From an uncultured Oscillospiraceae bacterium (GTDB lineage: Bacteria; Bacillota; Clostridia; Oscillospirales; Ruminococcaceae), in NCBI GenBank assembly GCA_910579545.1, contig CAJTVI010000008.1, forward strand, positions 1 through 64,000: a DNA stretch of 64,000 nt, in the 5' to 3' direction. The notes beneath the pieces are model-generated. The model did not search any database, was not told the DNA's origin, and saw nothing but the letters and a program-made list of their open reading frames with translations. Below, piece by piece: positions 24,740-32,936 of this stretch. Position 1 is the stretch's first letter. Each line of letters starts with the position of its first letter. A program made the position numbers and the translations under genes.

Positions 24740-25633
24740 ATGGCACCCAAAAAGAGGGGATTGGGGCGCGGGCTGGACAGCCTGTTTGAGGACGCGGCCC
24801 AGAGCCCCGAGGCCGGCGTGACCAGCCTGCCTTTGCGGGAGATCGAGCCGGACAAGGATCAGCCCCGCAAGGAGTTCAGCGAGGAATCCCTGGCCGAGCT
24901 GGCCGACAGCATTGCCCAGCACGGCCTTTTGCAGCCCATCGCGGTGCGGCCGGCGCCCTCCGCCTCCGGGCGGTACCGGATCATCGCGGGCGAGCGGCGC
25001 TGGCGTGCCGCCCGGATGGCCGGGCTTACCGAGGTGCCGGTGGTCATCCGGGAGGTAAGCGACGAGCAGGCGATGGAGCTTGCCCTGATCGAAAACCTGC
25101 AGCGCGAGGACCTGGACGCGGTGGAGGAGGCCTTTGGCTACCAGCAGCTGATCGAGCGCTGCGGCCTCACCCAGGAGCAGGCCGCCCAAAAGCTGGGCAA
25201 GAGCCGCAGCGCGGTGGCCAACAGCCTGCGGCTGCTGGGCCTGCCGGCCGAGGCGCTGGACCTGCTCAAGAGCGGCGCGCTCACGGCCGGCCACGCCAAG
25301 GCGGTGCTGGGCCTTGCGCCGGAGGGGCAGGCCGAGGCCGCCCGGCTGATCGCCCAGCAGGGGCTGAACGTGCGGCAGGCCGAGGCCCTCTGCAAAAAGC
25401 TGGCAAGGCCGGCCCGCGCGCAAAAGGCCCCCAAGGCCCCCGGCCCGGCCCTGCCGCGGGAGGTGGAGCTGAGCCTGCGGGAGAGCTTGGGCAGCGAGGT
25501 GTCGGTGGCCTACAAAAAGGGCCGCGGCACCCTCACCGTGCATTTTTACTCGGACGAGCAGCTTACCGCCTTTGCAAACCTGTTGGGAAAATACGATAAG
25601 GAGACCGAGGGCGGCCCGGGCAGGGCAGAGTAA
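24740..25633 (+). CDS. parB: Chromosome-partitioning protein ParB (Spo0J)
   Basis: This 297-residue ParB is encoded 12 bp after soj. The second ATG (24740) has GAGGAGG at 7 nt and gives MAPKKRGLGRGLDSLF, the usual ParB start. Motifs are LPLREIEPDKDQPRKEF, GLLQPIAVR, IIAGERRWRAARMAGL, ALIENLQREDLDAVEEA and the HTH GLTQEQAAQKLGKSRSAVANSLRLL. The C-terminal dimerisation domain is intact. It should load at the two parS sites nearby. Confidence 0.95.
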   Translation: MAPKKRGLGRGLDSLFEDAAQSPEAGVTSLPLREIEPDKDQPRKEFSEESLAELADSIAQHGLLQPIAVRPAPSASGRYRIIAGERRWRAARMAGLTEVPVVIREVSDEQAMELALIENLQREDLDAVEEAFGYQQLIERCGLTQEQAAQKLGKSRSAVANSLRLLGLPAEALDLLKSGALTAGHAKAVLGLAPEGQAEAARLIAQQGLNVRQAEALCKKLARPARAQKAPKAPGPALPREVELSLRESLGSEVSVAYKKGRGTLTVHFYSDEQLTAFANLLGKYDKETEGGPGRAE

Positions 25634-25822
25634 GCCCGCGCGCCTGCCCTGACCGGAAAAGGCGGCCCGGCCGCGCGGGGCGGGCGAAAGCCGGCAGGCG
25701 GGGCCGCGGGCAGCCAGGGCGACAGGCGAAAGCCGGAGCCGCAAAAGCCCGCGTGCCAAAAGGGCTAAAAAGGCCCAAAACACAAAGAAACAAAAAGAAC
25801 AAGGCAAGAGAGGGGAAAAACC

Positions 25823-27130
25823 ATGCTGGATCTTCGATTTGTGCGGGAAAACCCGGACGCGGTAAAGGAGAACATCCGCAAAAAATTCCAGGAGGACAAG
25901 CTGCCGCTGGTGGACGAGGTGATCGCGCTGGACGCCGAAAACCGTGCCGCGGTCAGCGAGGCCAACAGCCTGCGGGCGGCCCGCAACGCGCTCTCCAAAC
26001 AGGTGGGCATGCTGATGGGCCAGGCCAAAAAGGACCCTGCCAAGGCGGCCGAGGCCGAGGCGGTCAAGGCGCAGGTCACCGCCCAGGCCGACCGGCTGAA
26101 AGAGTTAGAGGCCAAGGAGGCCGAGCTGGATCAAAAGATCACCAGGATCATGATGGTGATCCCCCAGATAATCGACGCCAGCGTGCCCATCGGCCCGGAC
26201 GACAGCGCCAACGTGGAGGTGCAGCGGTTCGGCGAGCCGGCGGTGCCCCCCTTTGAGGTGCCCTACCACACCGAGATCATGGAGCGGTTTGACGGCATCG
26301 ACCTTGACGCTGCGCGCCGGGTGTCCGGCAATGGGTTCTACTACCTGCAGGGGGACATCGCCCGGCTGCACGAGGCGGTGCTGGCCTACGCGCGGGACTT
26401 TATGATCGACAAAAAAGGATTTACCTACGTTATTCCTCCCTTTATGATCCACGGCAATGTGGTGCAGGGGGTCATGTCCTTTGCGGACATGGAGTCGATG
26501 ATGTACAAGATCGAGGGTGAGGACCTCTACCTCATCGGCACCAGCGAGCACAGCATGATCGGCAAGTTCATCGACCAGATCATCCCCGAGGACCAGCTGC
26601 CCCAGACCCTCACCAGCTACAGCCCCTGCTTCCGCAAGGAAAAGGGCAGCCACGGCATCGAGGAGCGGGGGGTCTACCGCATCCACCAGTTTGAAAAGCA
26701 GGAGATGATCGTGGTCTGCAAGCCGGAGGAGAGCATGCAGTGGTACGAGAAACTCTGGCAGAACTCGGTGGAGCTCTTCCGCACGCTGGACATCCCGGTG
26801 CGCCAGCTCGAGTGCTGCTCGGGGGACCTTGCCGACCTCAAGGTAAAAAGCTGCGACATCGAGGCCTGGAGCCCGCGGCAGAAAAAGTACTTTGAGGTGT
26901 GCAGCTGCTCCAACCTCGGGGACGCCCAGGCCCGGCGGCTCAAAATCCGCATCAAGGGCGAGGACGGCAAAAACTACCTGGCCCACACCCTCAACAACAC
27001 GGTGGTGGCCCCGCCCCGGATGCTGATCGCCCTTTTGGAGAATAACCTCGAGGCCGACGGCAGCGTAAAGATCCCGGCCGTTCTGCAGCCGTATATGGGC
27101 GGCAAACAGCGGCTGGTGCCCAAGCACTGA
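25823..27130 (+). CDS. serS: Serine-tRNA ligase
   Basis: This 435-residue class II synthetase has an N-terminal coiled-coil arm (about residues 30-110, with MLMGQAKKDPAKAAEAEAVKAQ) and a catalytic core. Motif 2-like and serine-pocket segments are GTSEHSMIGKFIDQI, SPCFRKEKGSHGIEERGVYRIHQFEKQEM and ECCSGDLADLKVKSCDIEAW. Motif 3 is APPRMLIALLENN. The ATG follows an AGAGGGG site. No T-box precedes it. It is last in the plus-strand run from mnmE, and a terminator follows at 27250. Confidence 0.96.
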   Translation: MLDLRFVRENPDAVKENIRKKFQEDKLPLVDEVIALDAENRAAVSEANSLRAARNALSKQVGMLMGQAKKDPAKAAEAEAVKAQVTAQADRLKELEAKEAELDQKITRIMMVIPQIIDASVPIGPDDSANVEVQRFGEPAVPPFEVPYHTEIMERFDGIDLDAARRVSGNGFYYLQGDIARLHEAVLAYARDFMIDKKGFTYVIPPFMIHGNVVQGVMSFADMESMMYKIEGEDLYLIGTSEHSMIGKFIDQIIPEDQLPQTLTSYSPCFRKEKGSHGIEERGVYRIHQFEKQEMIVVCKPEESMQWYEKLWQNSVELFRTLDIPVRQLECCSGDLADLKVKSCDIEAWSPRQKKYFEVCSCSNLGDAQARRLKIRIKGEDGKNYLAHTLNNTVVAPPRMLIALLENNLEADGSVKIPAVLQPYMGGKQRLVPKH

Positions 27131-27249
27131 AGGCAGCGCAGCCGGGCGCCATACCCGCCGTTTGCCGGCGCCCCCCGCCGAGCGCCGGCCGCCAGCGCTC
27201 GCCCGGCCGTCGATCCGCCAACCCAGCGGCGGGCGCCAAAACATGAAAG

Positions 27250-27291
27250 ACCGCCCTCACAGCCTGAATGCTGCGGGGGCGGTTTTGTTTT
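27250..27291 (+). terminator. Terminator after serS
   Basis: ACCGCCC with CAGC pairs to GCTG with GGGGGCGGT across a short loop, followed by TTTTGTTTT. Confidence 0.8.
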
Positions 27292-27405
27292 ACTGGCCGG
27301 CCGGGCAAAGCGGCTGGTTTTTAAAAAGGATTTTGTGCAAGGGGATCTGCGGATCGAATACTTCCCAGCTTGACCGGGCCGGACGTCACAGCCTGCACGG
27401 AGGAA

Positions 27406-28707
27406 TCAGACAAACTTTGGCACCAGCAGGCGGGGGAGCCAGAGGATAAGGTCGGGCAAAAGCAGGATGATCACCAGGGTGATCAAAACAGCCCCCAGCA
27501 TCACAAGCAGGTCCTTAAAGGTTTTTTGCGGTTCGATGCCGCTTATCTGGCAGCCGATGAGCAGGCAGAGGCCGTAGGGCGGGGTGACCATCCCGATGGC
27601 CAGCAGCAGGCAGATGATCATGCCCAGATGAACCGGATGCAGCCCCAGCTCAGCGCCAAAGGGCGCCACGATGGGCACAAAGATGCAGATGGCCGGGGTG
27701 GCATCCATAAAGCAGCCCAGCAAAAAAAAGAGCACAATGCAGAACAGGATATACCCCACCTTGCCCATATGCAGGCCCAGCATCAGCTCGCGCACATAGC
27801 GGTTGACCTGGAAATAGGCCATCAGATAGCCAAAGGCGCCCGCACCCGCAATGCAAAAGAGGCTGGTGGCGGTGCTTTTGGCAGTTTGGATAAAGATGGG
27901 CACAAGCTGGCGCGGTGTGAGGGTGCGGTCCACAAAAAGGGTAAGGATGAGACTGTACACCACCGCCACCACAGCGCTTTCCGTTGCAGTGCAGGCGCCG
28001 GTCAGCACGCCGCCGATGATGATAAGCGGCATAATAAGCACCAAAAGGCTTTTGCGCAGTGCGTGCAAAAAATCCCTCAGGCTGCGTTTTTCCTCCCGGG
28101 GAAAGTTGTATTTGCGGGCGTAGAACCAGGAGACTGTCATCATGGACAGAGCCAGAAGGATGCCCGGCAGCACCCCGGCAATAAACAGGGCCTGGACGCT
28201 GGCGCCCGAGGTAGAGGCATAGATGATCATGATGAGGCTGGGCGGGATGATCTGGCCCAGCACCGACGAACAGGCGGTAACCGTAACGCTGAAGGATTTG
28301 CTGTACCCCTTCTTTTCCATGGCCGGGATCAGGATCGAGCCGACCCCCGAGGTATCGGCCACGGCCGAGCCGGAAACACCGCCAAACAAAAGGCTTACAA
28401 GCACATTGATGTGGGCAAGGCCGCCCCGCAGGTGCCCCACCAGCGTGCTGGCAAGGTCAATGAGCTTGTCGGTGATCTGGCCCGAGTTCATCAGGTTGCC
28501 GGCCAGCATAAAAAACGGGATCGCCGTAAGCACAAAGCTGTTTACCCCCGAAAACATCCGCTGAACGATCTGCCACAGGGGCAGGTCGGTAAACAGCAGC
28601 AGCACCGAAACTGAGGAGGCAAACAGGGAAAAGGCCAGGGGAAGCCCCAGCAGCATCAGCCCCACCATGGCGGCAAACAGGACCAAAATGGGAAGCCCCT
28701 GCATCAT
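27406..28707 (-). CDS. dctM: TRAP transporter large permease subunit DctM (module 1)
   Basis: This 433-residue, roughly 12-helix DctM subunit couples sodium-driven uptake of an organic acid delivered by DctP. Landmarks are LLGLPLAFSLFASSV, AIPFFMLAGNLMNSG, GGLAHINVLVSLLFGGVSGSAVADTSGVGSILIPAMEKKGY, IIPPSLIMIIYAS and the C-terminal GMVTPPYGLCLLIGCQISG. The ATG overlaps the dctQ stop by 4 bp (ATGA), indicating coupling. It is the last gene of the enolase-dctP-dctQ-dctM unit and converges on serS. Codon third positions look less GC-biased than in the flanking core genes. Confidence 0.95.
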   Translation of the reverse strand: MMQGLPILVLFAAMVGLMLLGLPLAFSLFASSVSVLLLFTDLPLWQIVQRMFSGVNSFVLTAIPFFMLAGNLMNSGQITDKLIDLASTLVGHLRGGLAHINVLVSLLFGGVSGSAVADTSGVGSILIPAMEKKGYSKSFSVTVTACSSVLGQIIPPSLIMIIYASTSGASVQALFIAGVLPGILLALSMMTVSWFYARKYNFPREEKRSLRDFLHALRKSLLVLIMPLIIIGGVLTGACTATESAVVAVVYSLILTLFVDRTLTPRQLVPIFIQTAKSTATSLFCIAGAGAFGYLMAYFQVNRYVRELMLGLHMGKVGYILFCIVLFFLLGCFMDATPAICIFVPIVAPFGAELGLHPVHLGMIICLLLAIGMVTPPYGLCLLIGCQISGIEPQKTFKDLLVMLGAVLITLVIILLLPDLILWLPRLLVPKFV

Positions 28708-29186
28708 TTTGGACCCTCCTTTCCAAAGCCGCGCAGTTCAGCGGCCAGGCGTTCCAGGGCAAACAGGATCAGCAGCACTGCGCACAAAGGCGCCGAGATG
28801 TTCAGGCACCAGGCGGGCAGCGGCATGGCGATCATGGTTTTATCCCAGGTGCGCAGACAGTAATCGGCACCGCCTGCCAGCAGCACCCCGCCGCAGGCCA
28901 GAATGAGGACCAGGATCAGCACCCGCAGCACCTTTTGAGCGGCGGCGGGCAGGCGGCTGGTAAGCATGTCCAGCATCAGATGGGTGTTTTCCTTTACCGC
29001 CAGCGCCGAACCCAAAAAGATGATCCAGACAAAGCAGAACTGTACTGTCTCCTGGCTCCAGCTGATGGGGATCTTAAAAACAAACCGGCAGACCACCTGC
29101 AAAAAGGTGATGGCCACAAGCAGGATCATCAGAACCAGCAAAAGCAGCTCTATGATCCGGCAGATCAGCGAGCGATGTGTTTTCAT
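28704..29186 (-). CDS. dctQ: TRAP transporter small permease subunit DctQ (module 1)
   Basis: This is a 160-residue, four-helix protein. It begins with a cytosolic MKTHRSLICRIIE, then a hydrophobic helix, FKIPISWSQETVQFCFVWIIFLGSALAVKENTHLMLDML (the conserved W/E and region around helix 2-3), and two further helices. It forms the membrane complex with DctM, to which it is translationally coupled. A 70-bp spacer with a strong hairpin separates it from dctP. Confidence 0.92.
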   Translation of the reverse strand: MKTHRSLICRIIELLLLVLMILLVAITFLQVVCRFVFKIPISWSQETVQFCFVWIIFLGSALAVKENTHLMLDMLTSRLPAAAQKVLRVLILVLILACGGVLLAGGADYCLRTWDKTMIAMPLPAWCLNISAPLCAVLLILFALERLAAELRGFGKEGPK

Positions 29187-29220
29187 GATGTTTGACCCTT
29201 TCGTTTGGAAAAATGCATCT

Positions 29221-29245
29221 GCCCCGGGGGAGGGGCCCCCGGGGC
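29221..29245 (-). promoter_or_regulatory. Intra-operon hairpin between dctP and dctQ (module 1)
   Basis: GCCCCGGGGG and CCCCCGGGGC form a 10-bp GC stem with a 5-nt loop, placed 10 bp after the dctP stop. It is not followed by a T-run on the transcribed strand and probably protects the dctP message 3' end, allowing excess DctP over the permease. Module 2 has an equivalent hairpin at 39165-39205. Confidence 0.65.
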
Positions 29246-29255
29246 CTTTTCATAA

Positions 29256-30293
29256 TCAGCTGGCCTGGATCTTGGCAATCAGCTCGGAAAGATCATTTGC
29301 CCGGCCAAACTCCTCAAATACAGGAGTCACCGCCTGGATGATGGGCTGTTTGTCAATGTCCACAATGGTCAGGCCAAAATCGTTGACCATGCTGTCCTCG
29401 GCTTCCTTGCCGTAGTCCGCCTCAAGCTGCCGCGCCCTGGGGGTGATCTCATCCACTGCGCGCAGCAAGGCTTCCTGCAGCTCCGGGTCAAGGGCGGCAA
29501 AGGCATCCCCGTTCATAAAGAGCGGGCGCACCGTGATCTCGTGCTCAGTGCGGGTCAGATAAGGCGCTACTTCGTAAAATTTGGCCGAAAGAATGCTGGG
29601 CATCTCGTTTTCCATGCCGTCACACAGCCCGGCGGACAGGGCCGAGTAGGTCTCGCCAAAGGCGATTTCCACAGGCTGGCAGCCCGCGGCTTCCCAAACC
29701 TTGAACTTGAGCTCCGAGGCGGCCAGGCGCAGCTTAAAGCCGTTGAGGTCGCTTGCCGTTTCCACCGGGGCCTTTACGGCCAGCACATTGCGGGTGGAGC
29801 CGCCCCAGTAGGCAAGGATCCGCAGCCCACTCTCCTCCTCGATCATCTGGGCGTATTCCTGGCCGGGCTCGCCGTCCAGGGCGGCCTCCCACTGGGCCTT
29901 GTCGCTGAACAGGAAGGGCAGGGCAAACAACTCCAGCTTTTTGCAGAAGGTGGTGCCCACCGAGGGGTCGGCAACGCAGAGATCCAGGGTACCCTGTTTT
30001 ACCTGCTCCAGCAGTTCGGCCTCGGTACCAAGGGTGGAGTCCGGGTAATTGACCAAAACCAGCCGACCGCCCGAGTACTCCTCCACCAGGGCCACCAGTT
30101 CGTCGATGGCGGTGTTCCAGGGGTGGGCCGAGGCCATGGCGTTGCCGATCTTAAGGGTAACGGTTTCCCCGGCCGGGGCATCGCCGCCGGCAGAAGCAGG
30201 GGAGGAGGCTGCCGGAGAGGCCGGCGTTCCGCCGCAGGCCGCAAGACTCAGGACCAGCGCAAGGGCAACAAGCACAGAGAGCGTCTTTTTCAT
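29256..30293 (-). CDS. dctP: TRAP transporter solute-binding lipoprotein DctP (module 1)
   Basis: This is a 345-residue DctP-family binding protein. The start is the ATG at 30293 (AAAAGGAG upstream); 13 extra upstream codons have no site. It has a lipoprotein signal MKKTLSVLVALALVLSLAACGG with Cys at the cleavage site, then an Ala/Ser linker. Family landmarks are LKIGNAMASAHPWN, YPDSTLGTEAELLEQVKQGTLD, and SDLNGFKLRLAASE, whose Arg normally salt-bridges a substrate carboxylate, plus FGETYSALSAGLCDGMENE. The ligand is therefore probably an organic or sugar acid. It lies 23 bp after the enolase-superfamily gene. Confidence 0.93.
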   Translation of the reverse strand: MKKTLSVLVALALVLSLAACGGTPASPAASSPASAGGDAPAGETVTLKIGNAMASAHPWNTAIDELVALVEEYSGGRLVLVNYPDSTLGTEAELLEQVKQGTLDLCVADPSVGTTFCKKLELFALPFLFSDKAQWEAALDGEPGQEYAQMIEEESGLRILAYWGGSTRNVLAVKAPVETASDLNGFKLRLAASELKFKVWEAAGCQPVEIAFGETYSALSAGLCDGMENEMPSILSAKFYEVAPYLTRTEHEITVRPLFMNGDAFAALDPELQEALLRAVDEITPRARQLEADYGKEAEDSMVNDFGLTIVDIDKQPIIQAVTPVFEEFGRANDLSELIAKIQAS

Positions 30294-30316
30294 GATTGTT
30301 TTCTCCTTTTCATGAT

Positions 30317-31465
30317 TTAATGGTTGATGCAATATTTTTCCAGAACCGAACGGTTCACATCCACACCGATGCCGGGCGCTTGGGGGACAAGTACATACCC
30401 ATCCAAAAAGTCAATGCCATCGTAGATCAGATCCAACCGGAAGGGATGGCTGGACTGGTCATACTCCAAAAGCGGCTCCAGGGGCTTAGCGCACAGGGGC
30501 GCGGGGGGCAGGGTTGCAAGAAATTGCAGCGAGGCCGCCAGACCGATGCCGCTGCCCCACACATGGGGGATCAGCATGGCGTTGTAAGCCTGGCAGAGTG
30601 CGGCAATTTTTTTACACTCGGTAAATCCGCCGCAGCTGCAAAGGTCGGGCTGGTAGATGTCCAGCGCGCCTCTGGCCAGCCAGTCCTTGTAGGCGATCTT
30701 GCCAAAAATCTCCTCGCCTGCCGCAAGGTAGCTTCCGGTCAGGTTGCGCAGGGCCGCGTAGCCTGCGGCATCCTCGGGCGCCAGCAGCTCCTCAAAAAAT
30801 TCCAGCCGCACATCCTCCAGATCCAGCAGCAGGCGGCGGGCCGGAGCCTGGCTGTAGGCGCTGTTAAAATCGCACATCAGCAGTATGTCGGGGCCAACTG
30901 CCCTGCGCACCGCCCGGATGTATTCCTCGTCCTCCTGCACCCCAAAGCCAGCCTTGAGTTTCATCCCCAAAAAGCCCCGTTCCAGGTAACCCTGTGCCTC
31001 TTTTACCGCGTCAGAGGGATAACACCCGCCTTTTTTACGGTAAAAGCCCGTGGCATAGGCCTTTACCCGGCTGCGGAACTGCCCGCCCAACAGGTTGCAG
31101 ACCGGCTGGCCCAGATGCCGGCCGATCGCATCCCACAGTGCGATGTCCAGTCCGCTCAGAGCGTTGATGGCGGCGCCCTGCTGGCCAAAGGGCCGGCAGA
31201 GGTTGTACAGCTCCTCCCAGAGCACCTCCGCATCAAAGATGCTCCGGCCCACCACATGGGGCGCAAAGCAGTGCTCCACAAAAGCAGCGGCTAACTGCGG
31301 CGGCTGCATCCCATGGCACATGCACTCGCCAAACCCGCTTTCTCCATCGGCGCAAACGACCTCTACGATCACCGAACTGCGATTGTAAACCCACCCCTGC
31401 GAAAAGGCGAAAGGCTCCTGCAGCGGCGCCTGAATGATGTGCACCAGCACCTGTTTGATGGTCAT
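30317..31465 (-). CDS. Enolase-superfamily (mandelate racemase/muconate lactonizing) enzyme
   Basis: This 382-residue enzyme has a capping domain (1-125) and a barrel. Catalytic features are Lys169-x-Lys171 (GMKLKAG), metal ligands Asp199 (MCDFN), Glu225 (FFEELL) and Glu251/252 (GEEIF), and a His301 (PHVWG) with Asp274 (QPD) forming the acid-base dyad. This KxK plus His pattern is the mandelate-racemase subgroup, whose members dehydrate or epimerise sugar acids. It is first in the operon with the TRAP transporter, so the imported acid is its likely substrate; the exact acid is unknown. A perfect 25-bp palindrome lies in its promoter region. Confidence 0.87.
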   Translation of the reverse strand: MTIKQVLVHIIQAPLQEPFAFSQGWVYNRSSVIVEVVCADGESGFGECMCHGMQPPQLAAAFVEHCFAPHVVGRSIFDAEVLWEELYNLCRPFGQQGAAINALSGLDIALWDAIGRHLGQPVCNLLGGQFRSRVKAYATGFYRKKGGCYPSDAVKEAQGYLERGFLGMKLKAGFGVQEDEEYIRAVRRAVGPDILLMCDFNSAYSQAPARRLLLDLEDVRLEFFEELLAPEDAAGYAALRNLTGSYLAAGEEIFGKIAYKDWLARGALDIYQPDLCSCGGFTECKKIAALCQAYNAMLIPHVWGSGIGLAASLQFLATLPPAPLCAKPLEPLLEYDQSSHPFRLDLIYDGIDFLDGYVLVPQAPGIGVDVNRSVLEKYCINH

Positions 31466-31485
31466 TGATCATCGACTCCTTTTCG

Positions 31486-31510
31486 ATATAACATATAATA
31501 TATGTTATAT
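31486..31510. promoter_or_regulatory. 25-bp perfect palindrome, candidate GntR operator for module 1
   Basis: The 12-bp arms ATATAACATATA and TATATGTTATAT flank a central A. It lies about 10 bp upstream of the AAGGAG ribosome site of the enolase-superfamily gene, in an AT-rich patch containing plausible minus-strand -35/-10 elements (TTGTAC and TATATT-like). Position suggests an operator overlapping or just downstream of the promoter, bound by the adjacent GntR protein. The rest of 31511-31666 has no gene. Confidence 0.65.
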
Positions 31511-31666
31511 GTTAGTACAAAGTAGAAGTGTAATGTATAAATAGGACCCGGGAATGAAGGGGCGAAACGCTTTCCAAGTACGCGCGCTGTTCTGAGGCAG
31601 GAGGAAAAAGGTGGGACGCACACACAGGATAAGCGGACCCGAGAAGATCCTGCGGCCCTGCGGCCT

Positions 31667-32332
31667 TCAGCCGCGGTCATAATTTTCCTGGGTGGCGCGC
31701 AGGTGGTCCCGCATGGTACGGGCGGCGCGCTCGGGATCGCCCTGCGCAAGGCAGTTGAGGATGTTGCGGTGGTAGTGGTGCCGGGCCTCAATGCAGTAGT
31801 CCAGCTGGGAGGCACGGATGATGCTGTCGCGCAAAAGGGGGGTATAGGCGTTTACAATGGCCACAAGCAGCGGGTTGCGGGTGGAGTTAGCCAACTGAAT
31901 GTGAAATTGGAGGTCGTTGGAAATGTAGGCGCTGTCCATAACGGAGGCATCCTCCATACTGCGGCAGACCCGGTCCAGTACGTCGAGCTCCCCAGGGGTG
32001 ATGCGCTGGGCAGCCAGACGGGCGCAGGCCTCTTCGATGATGGCCCGCACCTCCATCAAATCGCCGGTATTGCAGTCTCCCTTATTGATCATGTCGGTGA
32101 TCGAGCGGGAGAGCACCGGTACGCTGTTGTCCAGCACCAGCAGCCCTTTGCCGTGGATCCGTTTTAAAAAGCCGCGAGTCTCCAGCGAGCGCACGGCGTC
32201 CCGCACCGTGACCCGGCTCACCTCAAACTTTTTGCACAACTCGCCCTCACTGGGCAGATAGTTGCTGGCGTCGTACTCCTTGTTGAGGATCATCTGTTCG
32301 ATCTGGCACTGTGTGCGCTCGACCAAGGTCAA
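31667..32332 (-). CDS. GntR-family regulator, FadR subfamily (module 1)
   Basis: This 221-residue protein has an N-terminal winged helix (QIEQMILNKEY, NYLPSEGELCKKFEVSRVTVRDAVRSLETRGFLKRIHGKG) and a C-terminal all-helical FCD domain with metal-site residues in NDLQFHIQLA and a final ARHHYHRNIL segment. The start is uncertain. TTG at 32332 with AAAGGCGGG upstream fits the family length; a GTG at 32422 would add 30 residues and lacks a site. The ligand is presumably the sugar acid or a catabolite. It is upstream of, and on the same strand as, the enolase-TRAP unit. Confidence 0.88.
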   Translation of the reverse strand: MTLVERTQCQIEQMILNKEYDASNYLPSEGELCKKFEVSRVTVRDAVRSLETRGFLKRIHGKGLLVLDNSVPVLSRSITDMINKGDCNTGDLMEVRAIIEEACARLAAQRITPGELDVLDRVCRSMEDASVMDSAYISNDLQFHIQLANSTRNPLLVAIVNAYTPLLRDSIIRASQLDYCIEARHHYHRNILNCLAQGDPERAARTMRDHLRATQENYDRG

Positions 32333-32483
32333 TCTGAAAACCCGCCTTTCCGGTTTGGCACAGAGGGGCCGCCAAAGCCTGGCCCCGGTCCGCATGCGCA
32401 GAGAAGTTTGTCCGTTCTGCACGTCCGGCGTGCAGGCTTGCCAGGGCCCAGTCCGGCCTATGCAGAGGGACGGTTGGAAGATA

Positions 32484-32512
32484 CTTATAATATATCATAC
32501 AACATAAAACAA
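32484..32512 (-). promoter_or_regulatory. Candidate promoter of the module-1 gntR
   Basis: On the minus strand, TTGTTT (32507-32512) and TATAAG (32484-32489) are 17 bp apart in an AT-rich stretch. Imperfect inverted ATATAT/TATGTT segments nearby resemble the operator at 31486, so autoregulation is possible. Confidence 0.5.
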
Positions 32513-32612
32513 AGAAAGAGATAAAATCGACAAACTTTAAATAAATAATTGGCAAAAACGCTGGATTTACGGCTCCAAAAGGGGCAAAGCAGCCAGATAC
32601 CGCAAATTCTGC

Positions 32613-32641
32613 TTGACAAACAACCGGTGCTCCCGTATAAT
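32613..32641 (+). promoter_or_regulatory. Strong sigma-A promoter of the tRNA-Met/tRNA-Glu unit
   Basis: Consensus TTGACA (32613-32618) and TATAAT (32636-32641) are separated by 17 bp, 51 bp upstream of the tRNA-Met 5' end. Confidence 0.88.
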
Positions 32642-32692
32642 ATAAAAGCGCTTTTGTGCAGAGATGCAGGCAGGGGCGCATGATACAGGCGT

Positions 32693-32769
32693 GGCGGTAT
32701 AGCTCAGTTGGCTAGAGCATTCGGTTCATACCCGAAGTGTCACCGGTTCGAATCCAGTTACCGCTACCA
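32693..32769 (+). tRNA. tRNA-Met (CAT), elongator type
   Basis: A full cloverleaf of 77 nt with encoded CCA. The acceptor GGCGGTA/TACCGCT has a terminal G-U. The D-arm is GCTC/GAGC. The anticodon stem TTCGG/CCGAA has loop TTCATAC (anticodon CAT at 32727-32729). The T-loop is TTCGAAT. The T-stem has one C-A mismatch. The anticodon stem lacks the three G-C pairs of initiators, so it is elongator Met; an Ile2 (lysidine) tRNA cannot be fully excluded. Confidence 0.9.
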
Positions 32770-32770
32770 C

Positions 32771-32853
32771 AATACAGGGTTTTGCTAAAATACTTGGGGG
32801 TCGCCTGCAATCGCGGGCGAAAGATGCTTGTTGTTTTAGCCAAACCCTGTATT
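32771..32853. repeat. Long hairpin between the two tRNA genes
   Basis: The 20-nt arms (32771-32790 and 32834-32853) pair at 19 of 20 positions. They enclose a second 8-bp stem TCGCCTGC/GCGGGCGA. The structure begins one base after tRNA-Met CCA and ends five bases before tRNA-Glu, so it fills the whole spacer of the tRNA transcript. There is no T-run, so it is not a typical terminator. Confidence 0.8.
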
Positions 32854-32858
32854 TATCC

Positions 32859-32933
32859 GGCCCGATGGTCAAGCGGTCAAGACATCGCCCTTTCACGGCG
32901 GTAACCCGGGTTCGATTCCCGGTCGGGTCACCA
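32859..32933 (+). tRNA. tRNA-Glu (TTC)
   Basis: A 75-nt cloverleaf with encoded CCA. The acceptor is GGCCCGA/TCGGGTC, the anticodon stem TCGCC/GGCGG with loop CTTTCAC (anticodon TTC at 32892-32894), and the T-arm CCGGG-TTCGATT-CCCGG. A terminator follows immediately. Confidence 0.93.
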
Positions 32934-32936
32934 CGT

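Noticed and set aside
22578..25633. Noc-binding sites of the ATTTCCCGGGAAAT type
   Set aside because: I looked through the intergenic regions and found none; the GGAAATTTCC at 46545 belongs to a palindromic repeat.
25634..25822. T-box upstream of serS
   Set aside because: No TGGTACCGCG-like sequence, no stem-I AGTA motif and no terminator in the 189-bp leader.
32420..32422. GTG start for the module-1 GntR regulator
   Set aside because: No ribosome site, and the added 30 residues are outside the family; TTG 32332 preferred but not certain.
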